The notes beneath the pieces are model-generated. The model made no database searches and was not told where the DNA came from. It worked only from the letters and a program-made list of their open reading frames with translations. The translations under genes and the position numbers were made by a program. Source: Gammaproteobacteria bacterium (GTDB taxonomy: Bacteria; Pseudomonadota; Gammaproteobacteria; SZUA-229). From it: a DNA stretch of 6,933 bases. The first letter of the stretch is position 1; every line of letters starts with the position of its first letter. The stretch is taken from the NCBI GenBank assembly GCA_002401185.1, contig NVSH01000016.1:6311-13243 (forward strand), written 5' to 3'. Below, piece by piece: positions 6,437 to 6,933 of this stretch.

Positions 6437-6465
6437 ATTAAAAACATTACCCATTTTGTTAACAA
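6437..6465 (-). promoter_or_regulatory. Sigma70-like promoter of the propeller gene
   Basis: On the minus strand TTGTTA (6460-6465, four of six matches to -35) is separated by exactly 17 bases from TTTAAT (6437-6442, five of six matches to -10). Transcription would start near 6430, leaving a leader of about 78 bases to the ATG at 6352. It is correctly placed in the 255-base gap after ppnN. Prediction only, in AT-rich DNA where chance hits are common. Confidence 0.45.
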
Positions 6466-6517
6466 GCGACAAATCTTAGTGTGTTTTTTCGATGTAATTT
6501 CTTTATTGTGGAAAGTT

Positions 6518-6552
6518 AAAAATTGTCGAAATAGTGTAGTTTAAACGACAAT
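6518..6552 (-). terminator. Probable intrinsic terminator of ppnN
   Basis: On the minus strand ATTGTCG (6546-6552) pairs with CGACAAT (6522-6528) across a 17-base loop, and the stem runs straight into a T5 tract (6518-6522). It lies about 55 bases after the ppnN stop codon. The loop is long and the stem has only three G-C pairs, so this is a moderate call. Confidence 0.35.
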
Positions 6553-6607
6553 ATCGAGGCCATTTTAACGCCACCGCAGCGTAAAAAAATGTTTCATGCC
6601 AAACTCA

Positions 6608-6933
6608 CTACTTAATAATCTTATAACACGGAACATATTCCGCTCCAGGTAATTTCATGCGATGCTGCTCGACAAAGGCGGTCAACAAAGCATCCATCGG
6701 CTCCATGATTTCTTTATCACCCTTCAACTCGAACAAGCCGTGTTGCTCGATGGAACGTATACCTTCATCTTTTACGTTGCCTGATACCACGCCAGAAAAC
6801 GCACGCCGCAGGTTAGCAGCTAATTCATGCACGGGTTGGTCTTTACGTAGTTCCAAGGCTCGCATGTTTTCATGCGTGGGATTAAATGGCTGCTGAAATA
6901 GATCATCGATGGTCAAGGTCCAGTTAAAATAAA
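6608..6933 (-). CDS. ppnN: Nucleotide 5'-monophosphate nucleosidase PpnN (YgdH), C-terminal part (runs off right edge)
   Basis: PpnN hydrolyses purine and pyrimidine nucleoside monophosphates to base and ribose 5-phosphate in the cytoplasm. The E. coli enzyme is allosterically controlled by (p)ppGpp and links nucleotide salvage to the stringent response. The window holds the last 107 codons and a TAG stop. They match the C-terminal domain of E. coli YgdH (DUF3412, PF11892) through [47 protein letters not shown] and [15 protein letters not shown]. The frame is open to the window edge, so the TTG at 6914-6916 is an internal leucine codon, not a start. The catalytic lysine-decarboxylase-like domain lies outside the window. 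A gap of 255 bases separates it from the propeller gene, with a likely terminator between. Identity is firm. Confidence 0.93.
   Translation of the reverse strand, partial: YFNWTLTIDDLFQQPFNPTHENMRALELRKDQPVHELAANLRRAFSGVVSGNVKDEGIRSIEQHGLFELKGDKEIMEPMDALLTAFVEQHRMKLPGAEYVPCYKIIK

Noticed and set aside
6577..6600. Hairpin ACGC/GCGT beside an A-run, considered as a terminator
   Set aside because: The A-run is on the wrong side for the minus-strand ppnN transcript: the T-tract would precede the stem rather than follow it.
6914..6916. TTG as a start codon for a complete 102-residue gene at the right edge
   Set aside because: The frame stays open to the window edge, and the residues before it (YFNWT) continue the match to PpnN, so this is an internal leucine.

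Overview
This window looks like chromosomal DNA of a gammaproteobacterium with moderate to low GC. The evidence is family-level: an Escherichia-type ArgE (deacetylase route of arginine synthesis), GlnE, a PiT transporter paired with a PhoU-like DUF47 protein, and the C-terminal domain of PpnN (YgdH) all read like gammaproteobacterial proteins. I cannot name the genus. No tRNA, rRNA, CRISPR array, transposase or phage gene is visible.

Left part (1-2745, all minus strand). In transcription order this holds a DUF47/PhoU-like Pit accessory gene, a PiT-family phosphate transporter (pit) 9 bases downstream with its Shine-Dalgarno overlapping the upstream stop codon, and, after a 97-base gap containing an 8-bp inverted repeat, the 5' part of glnE, which runs off the left edge. 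The first two form a translationally tight phosphate-uptake unit. glnE governs glutamine synthetase activity and may be read partly from the same transcript.

Middle (2746-4642). A 131-base, very AT-rich divergent intergenic region with an A8-GC-T8 palindrome separates the phosphate unit from argE (plus strand). argE is followed by a small acidic helical protein that I do not recognise and whose start is uncertain, then by a probable intrinsic terminator. From memory, Pseudomonas aeruginosa has the same neighbourhood (phosphate transporter and DUF47 gene beside argE, then a small hypothetical gene), so this block may be an old gammaproteobacterial arrangement.

Right part (4643-6933, minus strand). 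A 569-residue protein of unknown function dominates. It has three predicted membrane segments, a cytoplasmic domain between the first two, and an NHL-like beta-propeller predicted to face the periplasm between the second and third. A sigma70-like promoter and a 10-bp direct repeat lie upstream. Beyond a probable terminator lies the 3' end of ppnN, which runs off the right edge.

Most of the window is conserved core metabolism (nitrogen control, phosphate uptake, arginine synthesis, nucleotide salvage). The novel content is the membrane-anchored propeller protein, the small protein after argE, and a few unexplained repeats in the gaps. I see no convincing evidence of a new multi-gene system.
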